This document shows positions 21,901 through 38,148 of a stretch of DNA of 64,000 nt, piece by piece. This DNA is from Telopea speciosissima (Eukaryota > Streptophyta > Magnoliopsida > Proteales > Proteaceae), in contig NC_057917.1 of the NCBI RefSeq assembly GCF_018873765.1, forward strand, positions 58,462,464 to 58,526,463, read 5' to 3'. Both the position numbers and the translations under genes were made by a program. The notes below the pieces were generated by a model. That model saw only the letters and a list, made by a program, of their open reading frames with translations. It was not told the DNA's origin and made no database searches. Every line of letters starts with the position of its first letter. The stretch's first letter is position 1.

Positions 21901-22775
21901 TCCTGTGTCACGGTGCAGGAACAGTGTGCACTGCACAACCGGATGACGATCTCTATCACATATCATAAATAAGGGAGAAAGTTCTATGTGGGGAAAAGTA
22001 CGGCATACGCAATGCGCCCAAACACAGAGCGGCGAAAATGACCCCCATAAAAGGCAATAATGACTGACCTGTTGATGCCATCGCATGTGCATGGGTCATG
22101 CTCCCCACAGAGAACTCTTACCCCATATATAATTTTTTTATTTTTTTTGGTAAAATCCATATATAATTACTAATCCTACTTGAACTGGACATTCCGATTA
22201 TTATGATACTGCTTCAATAATTCCTTGGCTCTATAAATAAATAAATGATATCTACTGAAGTAGCTCAATAATTAAGCAGTGGAGTTTTAACCTTTTGTTG
22301 TTGTTGTGCTTCACTACCACCTTCTGATTCTTTTTTTGATAGTAACCACCTTCTGATTCCACTTGCTTGCTTAGTAGTGTGACTGACGGGTCCTCCACGT
22401 GGTTGTTGCATTGCTAACACACGATTGGTATCCACTTTACAACCTGGCCCACCTCTATCCCCATTGGCATAAGACCCTCTGACACAAATCTGACGACAAC
22501 ACATGTACCACTTACTACCACTTATTTAATGAATCGCGATCCATCCGAACTAAACCTTACGGTGTTGAAACTTGAAAGTGTGCATCAAATGCAATACATG
22601 TGCATTAGGGACGATACCTTTAATTTTGTTTTCATTCATCAATAACAACAATATAACATTCTTCTTGCTACTACATTCCTTACACTGCAGGGTGTCTATT
22701 GCGCACCACTATTTGCTTTTAGGCTTTTAGCCTTCTACAGGGTAACAAACAAATATATGGATATTATATTGGACT
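18917..22775. other. No gene recognised between P450 and GH9
   Basis: Short open frames here have no domains. There are pyrimidine and C tracts (near 19421-19443 and 21240-21256), an AC-rich stretch at 19860-20560 that looks repetitive but carries no identifiable motif, and GA-rich DNA. The last few hundred bases before 22776 presumably hold the 3' UTR of the GH9 gene. Confidence 0.5.
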
Positions 22776-25458
<2,683 letters not shown>

Positions 25459-25639
25459 TCATTCTGAGAATGGTAGGATTAACACGTGTAGTTTTGTTAT
25501 TGGTTGGGAGTATGACACCAATGGGTCTACGTGCTTGACCGGTTCTGTTATTGGGACTAAGCAATTGACGGTTCGGAGTGGTGAACCGGATTTGGGTCAT
25601 GTGAGTATGTGACCGTTGGGACATGGGAATATGGGTCAA

Positions 25640-27912
25640 AGCCTCAAAGGGTCAAAGCAGGGTAGGGTTGAATTACAACTTACAAGTTTACACTTACACA
25701 CTAAAGCTAGTGAACAATAAGTGCGGACCATGGTGAAGTCAGTAGTACTTGCTGATAACAGAATGGAAGGTGTATAAGGGAAGGTTATTTATGTGGTCCC
25801 AGGCTGCTAAGGCAATTCAATTAGACCGTTATGGTGTTTGGGTACAGAGTTGAACCTGACAAAAAGACTTGTCCATTTTTGCCGAATAAAGACATGTTCT
25901 TCTCCTAGTAGTGAAAGGGATGAGACTTGGTAGATCGCCTGGGGGCCCGATCAGGCTGGCACTAATTGGGATAAAGGCACGGTTTAATTTAGTGCAGTTA
26001 AATAGAGTTTTAAGACCCATGAAAGAAATATTTTGGCTCCATTCAACTCTGGACCCAATCCAGAGGTAGTAAATCAGGCCATGAGTGTGGAAAGAATTAT
26101 GTTAGGCTCTAAACTGTTCAAGCTCTCTATGGCTATGGCAGAGCCAGAGACACAATCATGATGACGGCCAAAGGGAGTTTACATGAAAATATCAATAGGA
26201 GTGGGATTTCTGCCTTTTACAAGGGCAGGTGATCATTTCACAAGGTTTGTGTCAAGATGCAAGATCCATGCTTCCAGACATGGTCCTTGTTCCCTATATA
26301 TATACCAAAATCGACTAATAACAATCAAATAATGGATTGATAAGAACCCTCAACCTGAAATCGAACCTAGCGATCTGAGACTGACTAGAGTCAAATCTCA
26401 CCTTAACAAGTCAGCTTCAATTTGAGCGATACATGCAAAACCAAAAATAAAAATTGTAAAAAATTCAATTTAGACCAAACCGATTGTTTGACATCATTAT
26501 AGATTCATTTTCAATGGAAGCTAAGCTGTTGTTACTTCTTCAGAGCATGGTTCGGAATCTTGGATTGGATTGAATTGGTATCACTCATGATCGATCTGAC
26601 AAGGTTTTCTTGGATCGGTCGATCCGATCCAATATTTATCATTTTTTTTTTGGGGGGGGGGGGGGGAGTTGTTATCAATATTTTGAGGATTTTGACCAAT
26701 TTTTTGAATTTCTTACTGATTCATACCGATTTTTAGTATTTTATTAATGTTAATAATTTTGTCCGATCCAAACTCAATTCAATAAAACCGAACTTTTATC
26801 ATTTTTACCAATCCGGATCGATATCTACCTTTGTCGATCCCGAGTTTGGTACTGAATTATGAACCTTGCTTCAGAGGCTTCGGTTTATTGCAAGAGAAAT
26901 AAGAGAAAAGAAAAATCAAATCAAAACTAACATGAAATCTTTTGTAATTATTACTACACCTAAAATGGTTGTATAACAAATTTAAAACATGCTAAATAGA
27001 TAGAGAGAGACCTATATGCCGCTGCTTACACATCAAACCAACAACAAATAACGAAATAGCATTTTTAATGATAAAGTGAAAAGGGTACCCACATATTTAA
27101 TAAGAAAAGAGGCCATGATATAGAAATACATTCTTTATTTTTCATGGTTATTATATTTTTAAATCAAAATCCATAATTTTAAAAAGGAAAATAAAGATTT
27201 CATTTAAAAAGTAGAGTCCTTCTAAGGATCACTATGCCAAGTGAATTAGATTGCTTCACTACGACTTTTTTACCCATACTTTTTAGTCTAAGTTGTTCAA
27301 TATGTTGACATGTTACTATTGGAATTTCATAGAGTAAGGGCTCTACTAAATCTCTCTCTCACTCTCAAACTTTGCAAGCAACCCCCTACTTTCGGACTGC
27401 TCTGTCCACCGTGGCGAAGCTGGATGGTCCAGCCCACTAAATGATAGTAAAATCGGGGACGGTCCAGCTCCCACCACGGTTGGATAGAATCCTTTTCCCT
27501 ACTCCCGCAATCTTACACCATGAAACAAATCATCTCCGTACTCTCGCAATATTGAAATTACAGAATTACCCATTTACTAACAATGCAAGCGGACCTAGTG
27601 CGTTCTACTCGAGTCCCCATGGCCCTAAAAAACGAGAGAGAGAGAGAGAGAAATTAATTTGGGCTCACTTTAATGGAGATTTCAAGAAGTGGGCCTTAGT
27701 GGGTGTGGTGGCTCTCTTGCAAGGAATTTTTAACTTTTAACGGGTTTGGTCCCCGAGTTTTGAGCTCGATGCCTCGAGAGAGAGAGAGAGAGGGTGTAGG
27801 TTTGGTATAGTTTATTTGATTGTAAAATTGCCATTCTTGTCTTCAATATATTGACTAACGTGCACGATGTCATGGGCAAAAAATTATAGTGAAGCTATCA
27901 ACTTCATTCTTC
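25640..27912. other. Gene-free DNA before the nested retrotransposons
   Basis: No coding region is supported. It contains a T/G homopolymer junction near 26641-26666, GATCGGTCGATCCGATCC-like repeats near 26600-26640, and GA microsatellites at about 27638-27652 and 27776-27793. Confidence 0.5.
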
Positions 27913-27917
27913 ATGGT

Positions 27918-28121
27918 TGATATAAGATGTGATTCATCAAGGACCATTGATCCACAAAGGTAATCACCACCATTGTTTTCCAAGCAAACTCGACGGGGCC
28001 AAATATTCCATTTACCTTTTATTCTAACAAATCGTACACAAGGCATAATGCCTATATATACACCATCATGAATGAGATAGAGAATACAATTTAGAATTCA
28101 CTTTTCACTCCTTCTCTGTCA
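27918..28121 (+). repeat. 5' LTR of copia X
   Basis: It starts TGATATAAG, ends TCTGTCA and aligns with 48034-48236 with a few small differences, several of them at CAG/CCG-like positions. A CCTATATATACACC TATA-like string near 28050 may be its core promoter. Confidence 0.9.
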
Positions 28122-28134
28122 TGGTATCGTAGCC
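28122..28134 (+). other. Primer-binding site of copia X
   Basis: TGGTATCGTAGCC directly follows the LTR. It resembles the initiator-Met site TGGTATCAGAGCC with two changes. Confidence 0.7.
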
Positions 28135-28169
28135 GTAAAAGCTTTATCGAATACCTTATTTCTTCTCCA

Positions 28170-28252
28170 ATGCCATCATCGTCCTTCTCTTCTCGCACCC
28201 TTTCCTATTACCACCTTAGTAACCTAGTTGCAGTAAACTAGATGGAACCAAT
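28170..28252 (+). pseudogene. N-terminus of copia X gag, cut by element Y
   Basis: The ATG at 28170 opens a short frame that leads into the LDGTN-type gag motif. One A appears to be missing near 28235, shifting the frame just before the motif. The sequence stops at the target site of Y and continues at 43905. Confidence 0.6.
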
Positions 28253-28466
28253 CGTTAGGGTTAGGGTTTTACAAGGTTGCTTAAAGCATTACACCCTGAG
28301 TATCTAGTTTGGAATACCTGCATCACGCTTGCCTCCGACTAGTATATATAGGAAAACTAGGGTTTAGGTCAAATGGACTAATTACTAGATTGCCCTCACA
28401 CTGGGCATTAATACAAGTAGGATTATATTAGAACATATAAAGGGATATTACATAAATACCCTTACA

Positions 28467-29259
28467 ATCTCCTCCTATGTTCTACATATATCCATTACAC
28501 ATGTATAGGAACCATTGTTCAATCAGTAATTGAATCAATATAAATTGAATATCAATAATCCAATAAATCAAATACGAAATAAGTAAACTTCAAGAAATAA
28601 AACTAGGGTTTTAGATCAAAACTAAACCCAACAATAAATCCGAAGTTCCACATGCAAGTGGCTAAACCAAAAGAAATAATCAAAAGAAAAAGCCCTTGCA
28701 ATCCATGTGACTTTACTCATCAAGTAAGTCATCCTCATCGAGATCCGATTCAACCGTTCTCCTCCATCTTCGCCATTCTCTCGTAATTTGTCAAATATGA
28801 ATTTCATAAGATATTATGAAATTCAATCATTTGCACAATAGTATCTAGTTTTCAATCATTTGCACAATAGTATCTAGTTCAATAATAAGAACTTAGTACA
28901 TTTCATATATGGTGAAGGTAAATCAAAAAACAATAAGTATCATCATCAAGTTTCTTTACAAGAACTAATCCCTTGTTTGTTCTATAAACTACATAAATAA
29001 AGGTACCACACCAAAGCAACAAAACCACCTCCCCCCCCCTTTTTTTCAATCAATCCTAGTGTAAATACTGACAAGGTGGATCTTGCCTCCCAAATACACC
29101 TGCATCGGCCTTCAAAAGGAGTAATTTCTCTTGACAAAGGTTTGGACAAAGAAGGCTTTCGGCCAAAACAAGCCGGTAGAATAATCTCTGATTCTCTGTG
29201 TAGGCATTGACAGTCATAGTGCCGGTTGATCCCACGAAAGTAGCTTCTAATGTGTCGAC
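28467..29259 (-). other. Internal segment of element Y, left part
   Basis: This stretch between the 3' LTR of Y and element Z has no identifiable domain. Minus-strand frames are open for short distances (one ends in an acidic tail near 28740), but I cannot name a product. Confidence 0.4.
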
Positions 29260-29260
29260 T

Positions 29261-30024
<764 letters not shown>

Positions 30025-32509
30025 ATCCCAACAAGGGATATAATATCATATAAAGGGTGACTAGGACGACGCGTGTCATCCTACTAAACGCGCCGGATCA
30101 CGACACGGTGTCCCAGCGACGATCATATCAATATTAACACAATATAATATTAGAATGCGAGAAAAGAGGAATATTACATTCCAATGATCGAGTAGTATTG
30201 CGGAAGCGTATATATCGAATAGTTACAAGATGTTCAAAGCTAAATGATAAATACAGTAATTAGTTACATTTTCAATGACCATCTAATAACTATCAAAAAC
30301 GGTATAATAGTAAGTACTTCACCATAGGCCTTAGCCTCAAAAGTAATCAAAAAGGGATCGAGTTCCGAATATCCTCACGGCCCGTAGGCACAATCATCGC
30401 AAGGACACCCGTCGCCATGTTCCTCAAACACGGCCTCCGGTTCCTCCTCACCGATCTCATCGTATCCCGAGGGCTGAACTCCAAGTCCCGCGAGATATCC
30501 GTCACCTGCATCATAATCTAAAAAAATGTGCGCACGAGGGGGTTAGCTCCACTGAGCCAGTGAGGGGATGGGAATGCACAAACACGCAATTCACATAGTC
30601 CAATGATGCATGCACATGTTAAGTTCATTTTTCCACCTAACAAACAACTAAGTCAATGGCATATGCTACTGTGACAACTCGGGAGACACTGTGGGTCACT
30701 TAACTTATCGCCACAATGAAACCTCAATTGTCACGTGGGACCTACGCCGATCGAAGCCTCCAAGACCACTCGGTGGCGGACCCACGATAACCAATACTAC
30801 CATGGTGGCCTCTCCCACCTCCACAGAATCCGGTGTCGATTACCCAACACCTAAACCCCTGTTGGTAAGGGTCGTAGCATAAGGGTGTGAAATCCTAGCC
30901 ACAATATACTACATGCAAGTCCTATCGTCCGAGAGGTAATCCGGCGCATCAACTTTTCATCCGGTTTAGTGCCCGGTTACCGCACGGCCGCAGCGCATCT
31001 GATTCAACATGACATTCAACAAAATTTCTTCATAAATGTATATAGTGTTCGGGTTCGCACCGGTACCCAAACGCAAGACCCATCAAGGTATCACATTACC
31101 AATCAACATTATAACAATTGTATATAAGAGTATGCAATATGCACAAACATGCTTATTAATTATAATGATTACATAATATATAATGCAATAATACTAACAA
31201 GCCCAAACGACCAAACCCACTCACAACGTATACGCCAAGCACCACGATTATCGTTGTCGCCTCGATCAAGCAATAAGCCACAAAAGTGAATATTTTAACC
31301 TATACAAGGAGTGGAATAAGGTTACACGAGCGAAAGGAACGGATCCCGAAGGTCTCCCATAAACACTTAAGTATAAGGTTTGAGAGACGAAGTGGTTGCG
31401 GAGTGGTTTCATGCCCAAATTCTGCAACCACATGTAAATCCTAGGAAACCGGGGTTGGGACAGTTTTAGTCAAGGTCGGATGCGGTGTGGTTTGAAAAAC
31501 TGAATCGAGTGTAAATCCGAGCTTCACGGGGCTCAGGACAATTTTTGTCAAGGTCGGATGCGGATGTGGTTTGAGAAAAATTGAATCGAGTGTAAATCCG
31601 ACCTTCACGAGAATCCTTCTCGGGAAGGTAATTTCGGGTGGTTTCTTGCAGTGCGAAACCACATGTAAACCCTCACACCTTGGGTCCAAAATCCGAAGGA
31701 TTCCCCTCCAAGGACCCCATTTCAAGTGGTTTTAAAGCACAAGGACTTCTAGAAAACTCCATCCTAAGCTCATTAGGGTCCAACCTTAAATCTCTCAAAT
31801 GGCAATGAGAACCCTCACATTAGAGCTCATAATGGAGTGAACTAACTCCACCATAGCTTGGCTTTAAAGCTCCATCTACTCCCTAGGTTCCAAGAGAGAT
31901 CTAGGTCAATCTCTCCCATTACCCAACCCCTTTTAAAATTCAAAATAGAAGAAGGAAGAAGGTTCAATAGCTTACCTTCCCCCCAAGATGAGAGCTCCAC
32001 GATTTATGGCCCAAGAGATGGGGTCTCCACCTTCCTCCAAGCCTCTCTCTCCTTCCTCTTTCTCTTTCTCTCCTCTTTCTCTTTCTCTTTCTCTCCTCCA
32101 CGATTTAGGGTAGAAGAGGATGTTGAAGAAGAAGTGATGTTCTCTCTCTCCCTCATGGACTCATTTATAATAAATGGGTCTATGGGTACCCTTAGTCAAA
32201 TGGGTCATGAGGCCTAATGGGTCAACCCATTAGTCCTATGTGGGTAAGTGGATGGGATAACCCATCATTGGGTCAATAGGTTATATGGGCCTGCCCACAA
32301 CCTCAATTAGGGAAAAGCCCATTCTTAGATGGGTTCATATGAGATGGGTTTAAGTCCCCAATGTACTTCCTAAAGGTACGCGGGACCCGAACTTAAATTA
32401 TTCCCTTCTCTCATGAAATAGCTCGGCGGTTCAAGCCCGGACCCGCGCCGAGGTTACCAAGGGAAGAATAATTAATAAGTCTTGAGGCTAGAACTTACTT
32501 TTCCCCCTG

Positions 32510-32785
32510 TCATGGTTTATTACCCATGACCCCGAACAGCTTCGCCACGGCAATGCTAAGCTCATCACCGAACGAAATATCCACCTGAGGTGACGGTCCA
32601 GGATGCTCTCTCCTGAACTCCTCGCTTCCCGGGCTGATACTTGGAGGGTAGTCGACGAAGTCGCCGTCCACGAACTTTCCCCACTGGCGGTTGAGGAATC
32701 TTTCCTCCACAGGCAAACCCGTGCTGTGGTCAACGATTTTGTAGCTAGGTTTGACCATCATGGAGAACAGGTCACCAGCATACAT
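32510..32785 (-). CDS. Small LTR-encoded ORF of Z (3' LTR copy)
   Basis: A 91-codon frame starting MYAGDLFSMMVKPSYK lies about 70 bp inside the LTR start. The copy at 43069-43332 matches except for one Ile/Thr difference and a frame change near the end. I do not recognise a domain. It could be a decayed tail of pol shared by both LTRs, or chance. Confidence 0.35.
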   Translation of the reverse strand: MYAGDLFSMMVKPSYKIVDHSTGLPVEERFLNRQWGKFVDGDFVDYPPSISPGSEEFRREHPGPSPQVDISFGDELSIAVAKLFGVMGNKP

Positions 32786-32859
32786 GGCAGCGGTATCTAC
32801 ACGTCACGAGAAGAAATGATATTTAATTATATCCCGGGGTACGGGTATAACATCCCCCC

Positions 32860-33096
32860 CACCTTATAAGAAATTTCGTCCTCGGAATTTGATGTACCTT
32901 GTAGATAGGCAAGAAAAGGGTATTTCGCCCGCATTTCTACCTCTGCCTCCCAAGAAGCTTCCTCTTCCGGATGGTTGCACCATTTTATCTTCACATAATG
33001 AATGGGCGGTTGCGAAGATGAACAACCTTCTTGTCCAAAATCTTTTCGAGGCAGACTCTTTATAGGACATGTCGGCCGCAAGTTACGGTGGTTCAT
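32860..33096 (-). pseudogene. Z chromodomain segment
   Basis: The minus-strand frame ends with a chromodomain-like VKIKWCNHPEEEASWEAE followed by MRAKYPFL, which closely resembles the C-terminus of Del/Tekay integrases that tether integration to modified histones. It is out of frame with the integrase segment at 33083-33706. Confidence 0.75.
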
Positions 33097-33720
33097 GCGT
33101 CAATACATGGCTTGGATCATGGACATACTTCCTCAACATGGACACGTGGAAGACGTCGTGCACACCTTCTAAAGAGGGAGGGAGTGCTAACCGATATGCC
33201 ACCGGTCCAATCCGTGCAAGGATCTCAAAAGGTCCTATAAATCTCGGACTCAGCTTGCCCTTCTTGCTGAAACGCATCACCCCTTTGGAGGGTGATACCT
33301 TAAGGAACACTTTATCACCGATAGTGAACTCAAGGTCCTTCCGTCTCAAGTCTGCATAACCCTTCTGCCTGGACTGAGCCGCCTTGATCCGCTCACGAAT
33401 CAAGTCCACCTTCTCGCATGTTGCCTGAATCAACTCGGGTCCAAGAATACGCCGTTCACCTACTTCGTCCCAATATAACGGTGTCCGACACTTCTTCCCA
33501 TACTGAGCCTCAAACGGTGCCATGCCTATAGTAGCCTGGTAACTGTTATTGTAAGCAAACTCAATAAGTGAGAGATGCTCGTCCCAGCTGCCTTGCATAT
33601 CAATGGCACAGGCTCGGAGCATATCTTCTAATGTCTGAATAGTCCTCTCCGACTGTCCGTCGGTTTGAGGGTGGAAGGCTGTACTAAAACTCAACAGTGT
33701 ACCCATTGCCTTCTGAAAAC
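33083..33720 (-). pseudogene. Z integrase, C-terminal part of the core
   Basis: It carries FHPQTDGQSERTIQTLEDML with the catalytic Glu region, then IEFAYNNSYQATIGMAPFEA, YGKKCRTPLYWDE and GPFEILARIGPVAYRLALP. This is typical of Ty3/gypsy integrase. Frameshifts at both edges separate it from the N-terminal part and from the chromodomain. Confidence 0.85.
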
Positions 33721-33875
33721 CCCCCCCAGAACTTAGATGTAAATCTGGGATCCCGATCGGAGATGATGCTGACAGGAACTCCGTGTAGACGAACTACATT
33801 ATCAATGTACAAGCGAGCCAGCTTGTCCATCGAATAGGTAATCTTCATGGGGATGAAGTGAGCCGTCTTTGTTAA

Positions 33876-34790
33876 TCACATCGCGACAACCCATATGGTA
33901 TCGACACCTCTAGGCGTGCGGGGCAACCCGGTGACAAAATCCATGGTAACATGCTCCCACTTCCACTCGGGAACAGCAATGACGTAAGAGGCCATGAGGC
34001 ATTGTCCGTCCGCCTTCACCTGGCGACAAGTAAGACATTTTGCCACATACTCAGCCACATCCCTTTTCATTCCACTCCACCAGTAATATTCCTTCAGATC
34101 TCTATACATCTTCGTACTACCTGGATGAATAGAATAGGGAGAGTCATGGGCCTCGGCTAACACTTCCTTCCTCAACTGAGGGTTACTAGGAACACATAGC
34201 CGTTGTCTGAACATGAGGACACCACTCTCTGTTAAAGTAAAATCCAGTTCCCGCTGCGTGTCCCCCTTGATAGCCTCGATAACCTTTTGAATCTCCTCAT
34301 CAGAAGCCTGGGCTGATTGAATTCGCCCTACCAGTGTGGATTGTATTGATAAAGCTGATAGAGATAAGGTAACACCATCAACCAGTAATTCCAGGTCCAT
34401 CCTTCTAGCTTCCTCAATGAGTTTCTCCTTTGGTGCTAATGATGCGGTGACAAGGCGAGATTTCCGGCTCAGCGCATCCGCTACTACATTTGCCTTGCAC
34501 AGGTGGTAATGGATAGTACAATCATAATCTTTCAACAACTCCAACCAATCTTGCCTCATATTGAGCTCCTTTTGTGTAAAGAAGTATTTGAGGCTCTTGT
34601 GATCCTTGTATATTTCGCTCTTCTCACCATATAAATAATGTCTCCGGATCTTGGAGCGAAAACCACGGCGCAAGCTCCAAATCATGGGTCGGGTAGTTCT
34701 TCTCATAGTCCTTCAATTGCCGAGAAGCATAGGCCACTACCTTCCCATCTTGCATTAGAACACAACCCAAGCCCATTTTAGATGCATCAC
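33876..34790 (-). pseudogene. Z RNase H and N-terminal integrase
   Basis: On the minus strand the RNase H segment ([39 protein letters not shown]) is followed by the HHCC zinc domain ([29 protein letters not shown]) and the first Asp region [15 protein letters not shown]. Upstream RNase H sequence near 34790 is in another frame. Confidence 0.85.
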
Positions 34791-34849
34791 TGTAGACTAC
34801 CATCCCTCCAGTACCATTAGGAATGGTAAGTCTTTGGAGCGGAAACTAA

Positions 34850-35760
34850 CCTCGCTTGAGCTCTTGGAAGCTCTTTTCACGGCTATCGGACCACTCAAAC
34901 TTCACTCCCTTTCGGGTCGGTCGTGTCATAGGAGCGGAGAGCCTTGAGAAGTTCTCAATAAATCTCTGTAATGCTAGTCCCAGGAAACTACGAATGTCCG
35001 CCACATTCTTGGGTATCGCCCGATCAACTCTGACTTCACCTTGCCAGGGTCAACCTCTATACCCTTACCAGAAACAAGGTGTCCCAGAAATGCCACCTGT
35101 TGTAGCCAAAACTCACACTTACTGAATTTGGCGTACAACTGTTTCTCCCTTAGGCGTTGCAATACTAGGCGAAGATGGTCTGCGTGCTCCTCCTCGCTCT
35201 TGGAATAGACCAAGATGTCATCAATGAAGACAATGACATACTTGTCTAGAACATCGTGGAACACCCGGTTCATCAACTCCATAAAGGCGGCCGGGGCATT
35301 GGTCAGCCCAAAGGACATGACCAAGAACTCATAATGACCATAGCGAGATCGAATCTTTGTCTTCTGATATCACTATTTCGATCTTCAATGATGGTACCCT
35401 GCCAGGAGATCAATTTTCGAGAACACCTTAGCACCTGTAGTTGATCGAATAGGTCATCGATCCTAGGCAAAGGATACCTGTTCTTGATTGTCAATTTGTT
35501 GAGCTCACGGTAGTCAATGCATAGACGCATACTACCGTCCTTCTTTTTCACAAACAACACAGGTGCTCCCCAAGGAGATACACTGGGTCTAATGAAACCC
35601 TTCTTCAACAGGTCATTCAACTGCTCTTGTAGCTCCTTTAACTCAGTTGGGGCCATCCTGTAAGGTGCCTTGGATACTAGGGCTGCACCGGGAATGAGAT
35701 CTATCATGAACTCTGTCTCGCGATCGGTGGCAACGCGTTAGATCCTCGGGAAAGACATGC
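34850..35760 (-). pseudogene. Z reverse transcriptase in two frames
   Basis: A first frame (35707-35303) has [40 protein letters not shown] and [11 protein letters not shown] second (35324-34974) has [18 protein letters not shown] and the catalytic [11 protein letters not shown]. The switch near 35320-35400 is a frameshift, after which the sequences still follow the family order. Confidence 0.88.
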
Positions 35761-36290
35761 GGAAAGTCTTTCACCACGTACAACTCTTCCAAAGGCCGCC
35801 TTTGGCTTGATGTCTATCACGGATGCTAGATAACACACGACATCCCTCTCGCCAACAACCACGTACTTGGAGGCGGAGATGATAACTTTCTTGGGTCTCT
35901 CCGCTTAGTACCCATAAACACAAACTCTTCACCTTATTGGTTTGAATAGAACCTTCCTCTCGAAGCAGTTAGGCGGCTTTGTGAGTTGATAGCCAATCCA
36001 TTCCCAAAATCACATCAAAGTCTTTCATATCCAGCGATTACTAAGCTTGCTTGAGTCGTGACCACCCACACATACCGGGCAAGGATCACAAACCGAGTTA
36101 AGTTAACCTTGCTACCCGTTGGTGTCTTGACTATCGAGTTTCGGGCCATTAGCTTTGGTTCAATGGACATCTTCTTAGCAAAACTAGGGGACACAAAGAG
36201 TGTGATGCCCCGAATCAAATAAAGCATAAGCGGTGAGAGCAAACAAGAACGACACACGACAAGCACAGACAACCAATCATAGAAACAAAA
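35761..36290 (-). pseudogene. Z aspartic protease region, frameshifted
   Basis: The minus strand encodes VSPSFAKKM, KVNLTRFV and related gypsy protease sequence, but the DSGATHSF-type active site lies in a scrambled frame near 36215. It sits between gag and RT as expected. Confidence 0.55.
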
Positions 36291-36359
36291 GCTATTATAT
36301 GCACATCTTAAGAGTAGAGTGCATTACCATGTAATAACTTGGGATCGGCCTGGGCCTCT

Positions 36360-37652
36360 TCATTTGTCACGAGAATACACCCGACCTTGAGATCTATGGG
36401 CCGGAGCGGGGAAGAAGAGAACGCACAATGCCTTGGCTTGGGGTGCCCTTTGTGTAGCTGCACTGGAGGACCTATCATCCGAGGATGAGGGACAGTCTCG
36501 AACCATATGCCCGGACTCCTTGCAATTGTAACATATAAGAGTCTGGGAACCATAGTGAGGAGTTGAGGTAGGCCTGGGCGCTTGCACCGCATCTGACCTC
36601 CGGGACTGGACCGGAAAAGTAGTAGTGTAGGATCCTCTCTTTTGGAATTTTGTGGATCCCCTAGGTTCGTGAGAGGTCATGGGTCTTTTACCAGCCTGAA
36701 TGGCCCTGTAATTCTCTCTCTGCTGGTCCTCAATCACCTTAGCGGCCTGGACCGTCTCAGCATAAGTAGGGTACTTGTGTAGCACCACAGAAGTACTAAT
36801 GCTAGGTCTAAGCCCCTTCTCAAACTTCCTAGCCTTCACATTCTCGGCCTTCATGTGTACCGGGGCGAAGTAAAACAGCTCCTCAAAAGCTTGCTGGTAC
36901 TCAAGGACCGATTTGGATCCTTGAAAGAAGCTCATAAACTCAGACTCCTTCCTATCACGGAAGTTTTGAGGGAAGAAATTTTTGAAGAAGACTTCCTTGA
37001 ATTGAGCCCAAGTTGCCTCTGGGTGAGTTGCCCAAAAATGGTCTTTAGAGGAGAGCCACCACGCATCAGAATCACCCCGGAGCTGGTAGGTAGCACACCG
37101 GATCTTGTCCGTGTCATTGCACTGTATCACTTCAAAGATTCTCTCAAGATCCCTTATAAATGTTGCCGGGAAAAAGGAATCATGGGCCATCTTGTAGAAG
37201 GTTGGAGGACGATGTTTCTGAAATCTCTCCGATAACCTAGCAGCATCCACCCAAGCCGAGTCACCGCATGGACCGAAGGAGCCACGAAGTGGAAGGTAGA
37301 ATAGGTCTTGCACCTCTTGTGTCAAAGGAATTCGCGGTGGCTTGAGCCAGGAGGAACACTAGGTGCAGGAGAACCCACGGGCGGTGGGGAGGATTGACTT
37401 GCACGGGAGGAGGCACGGCTGCCTTTCCCTAACAAAGGCTTGGAACATAGCCGTCATGTTTTGCATAAATTGGCGTTGCTCTTGTTGCGCCTCCCTATGC
37501 TCTCGTTCCATGGATTGCAACCTATTGCTCAACAACGCGGCGACATCCGCATTATTACTAATTGGCGGTGCTACCGGTAGAACCGTATTCGAAGCCTCAC
37601 CGGCCTCTTCCCTAGCAGGAGAACGGTTGGCATTTGACCGTGTATTAACCAT
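36360..37652 (-). pseudogene. Z gag (capsid and nucleocapsid)
   Basis: The ATG at 37652 begins MVNTRSNANRSPAREEAGEA, typical of Del gag, and a coiled-coil-like ERE/Gln-rich stretch follows. The frame shifts near 37330-37370. The second frame (37325-36360) has the retrotransposon gag domain (DSDAWWLSSKDHFWAT, WAQFKEVFFKNFFPQNFRDR, FMSFFQGSKSVLEYQQAFEE) and the CCHC knuckle CYNCKESGHMVRDC. All key parts survive despite the shift. Confidence 0.85.
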
Positions 37653-38148
37653 GGTTCACACCTGGTTACAGTCAACACCCACAGTTATAGGCACAATAGC
37701 AATATTAAGCAAACCAATCAAAAATCGATTTGCAAAGGTAAACATAGGTTACACGAGGGGTAAGGGAAGCAATAATGAGGGTAATAAGCATTAGAAACAA
37801 GTTGGTTAAGCAAAACAGGGTCAAAAAACCCTTTCTGGCCGGGTCGGATTTACATGCGGTTTCACTAGGCTGCATCCGAGTGTAAATCCGACATTCACAG
37901 GACCAAAGTCTGGTCTCGGGAAACCGCGGATTCACAGTCGGTTTCAAAATTGTGCATCCGAGTGTAAAACCGCATGGTCAAAAAAACAGAATTTCTAACT
38001 CGAAACTCTCTTTCAAAACCCAAATTCCTTTTTCCAAACACCCCCTACGCTCTGGAGAACCCAAAACCGCACTCGTCCCTTGCTCCCTCTCCCTTCTAGG
38101 TGGATTTTTGGCACTCAATCCACGCACAACAGATCCGATCGAGTTCAG
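37653..38148. other. Divergent leader region of Z between gag and the opposite-strand ORF
   Basis: It contains two copies of a motif also repeated in the LTRs (GAGTGTAAATCCGAC-like, with TTCACAG) at about 37860-37975. On the plus strand a possible first exon ends at a TTCAG|GTATGC donor at 38148/38149. gag reads left and the other ORF right, so this region may hold promoters for both. Confidence 0.45.
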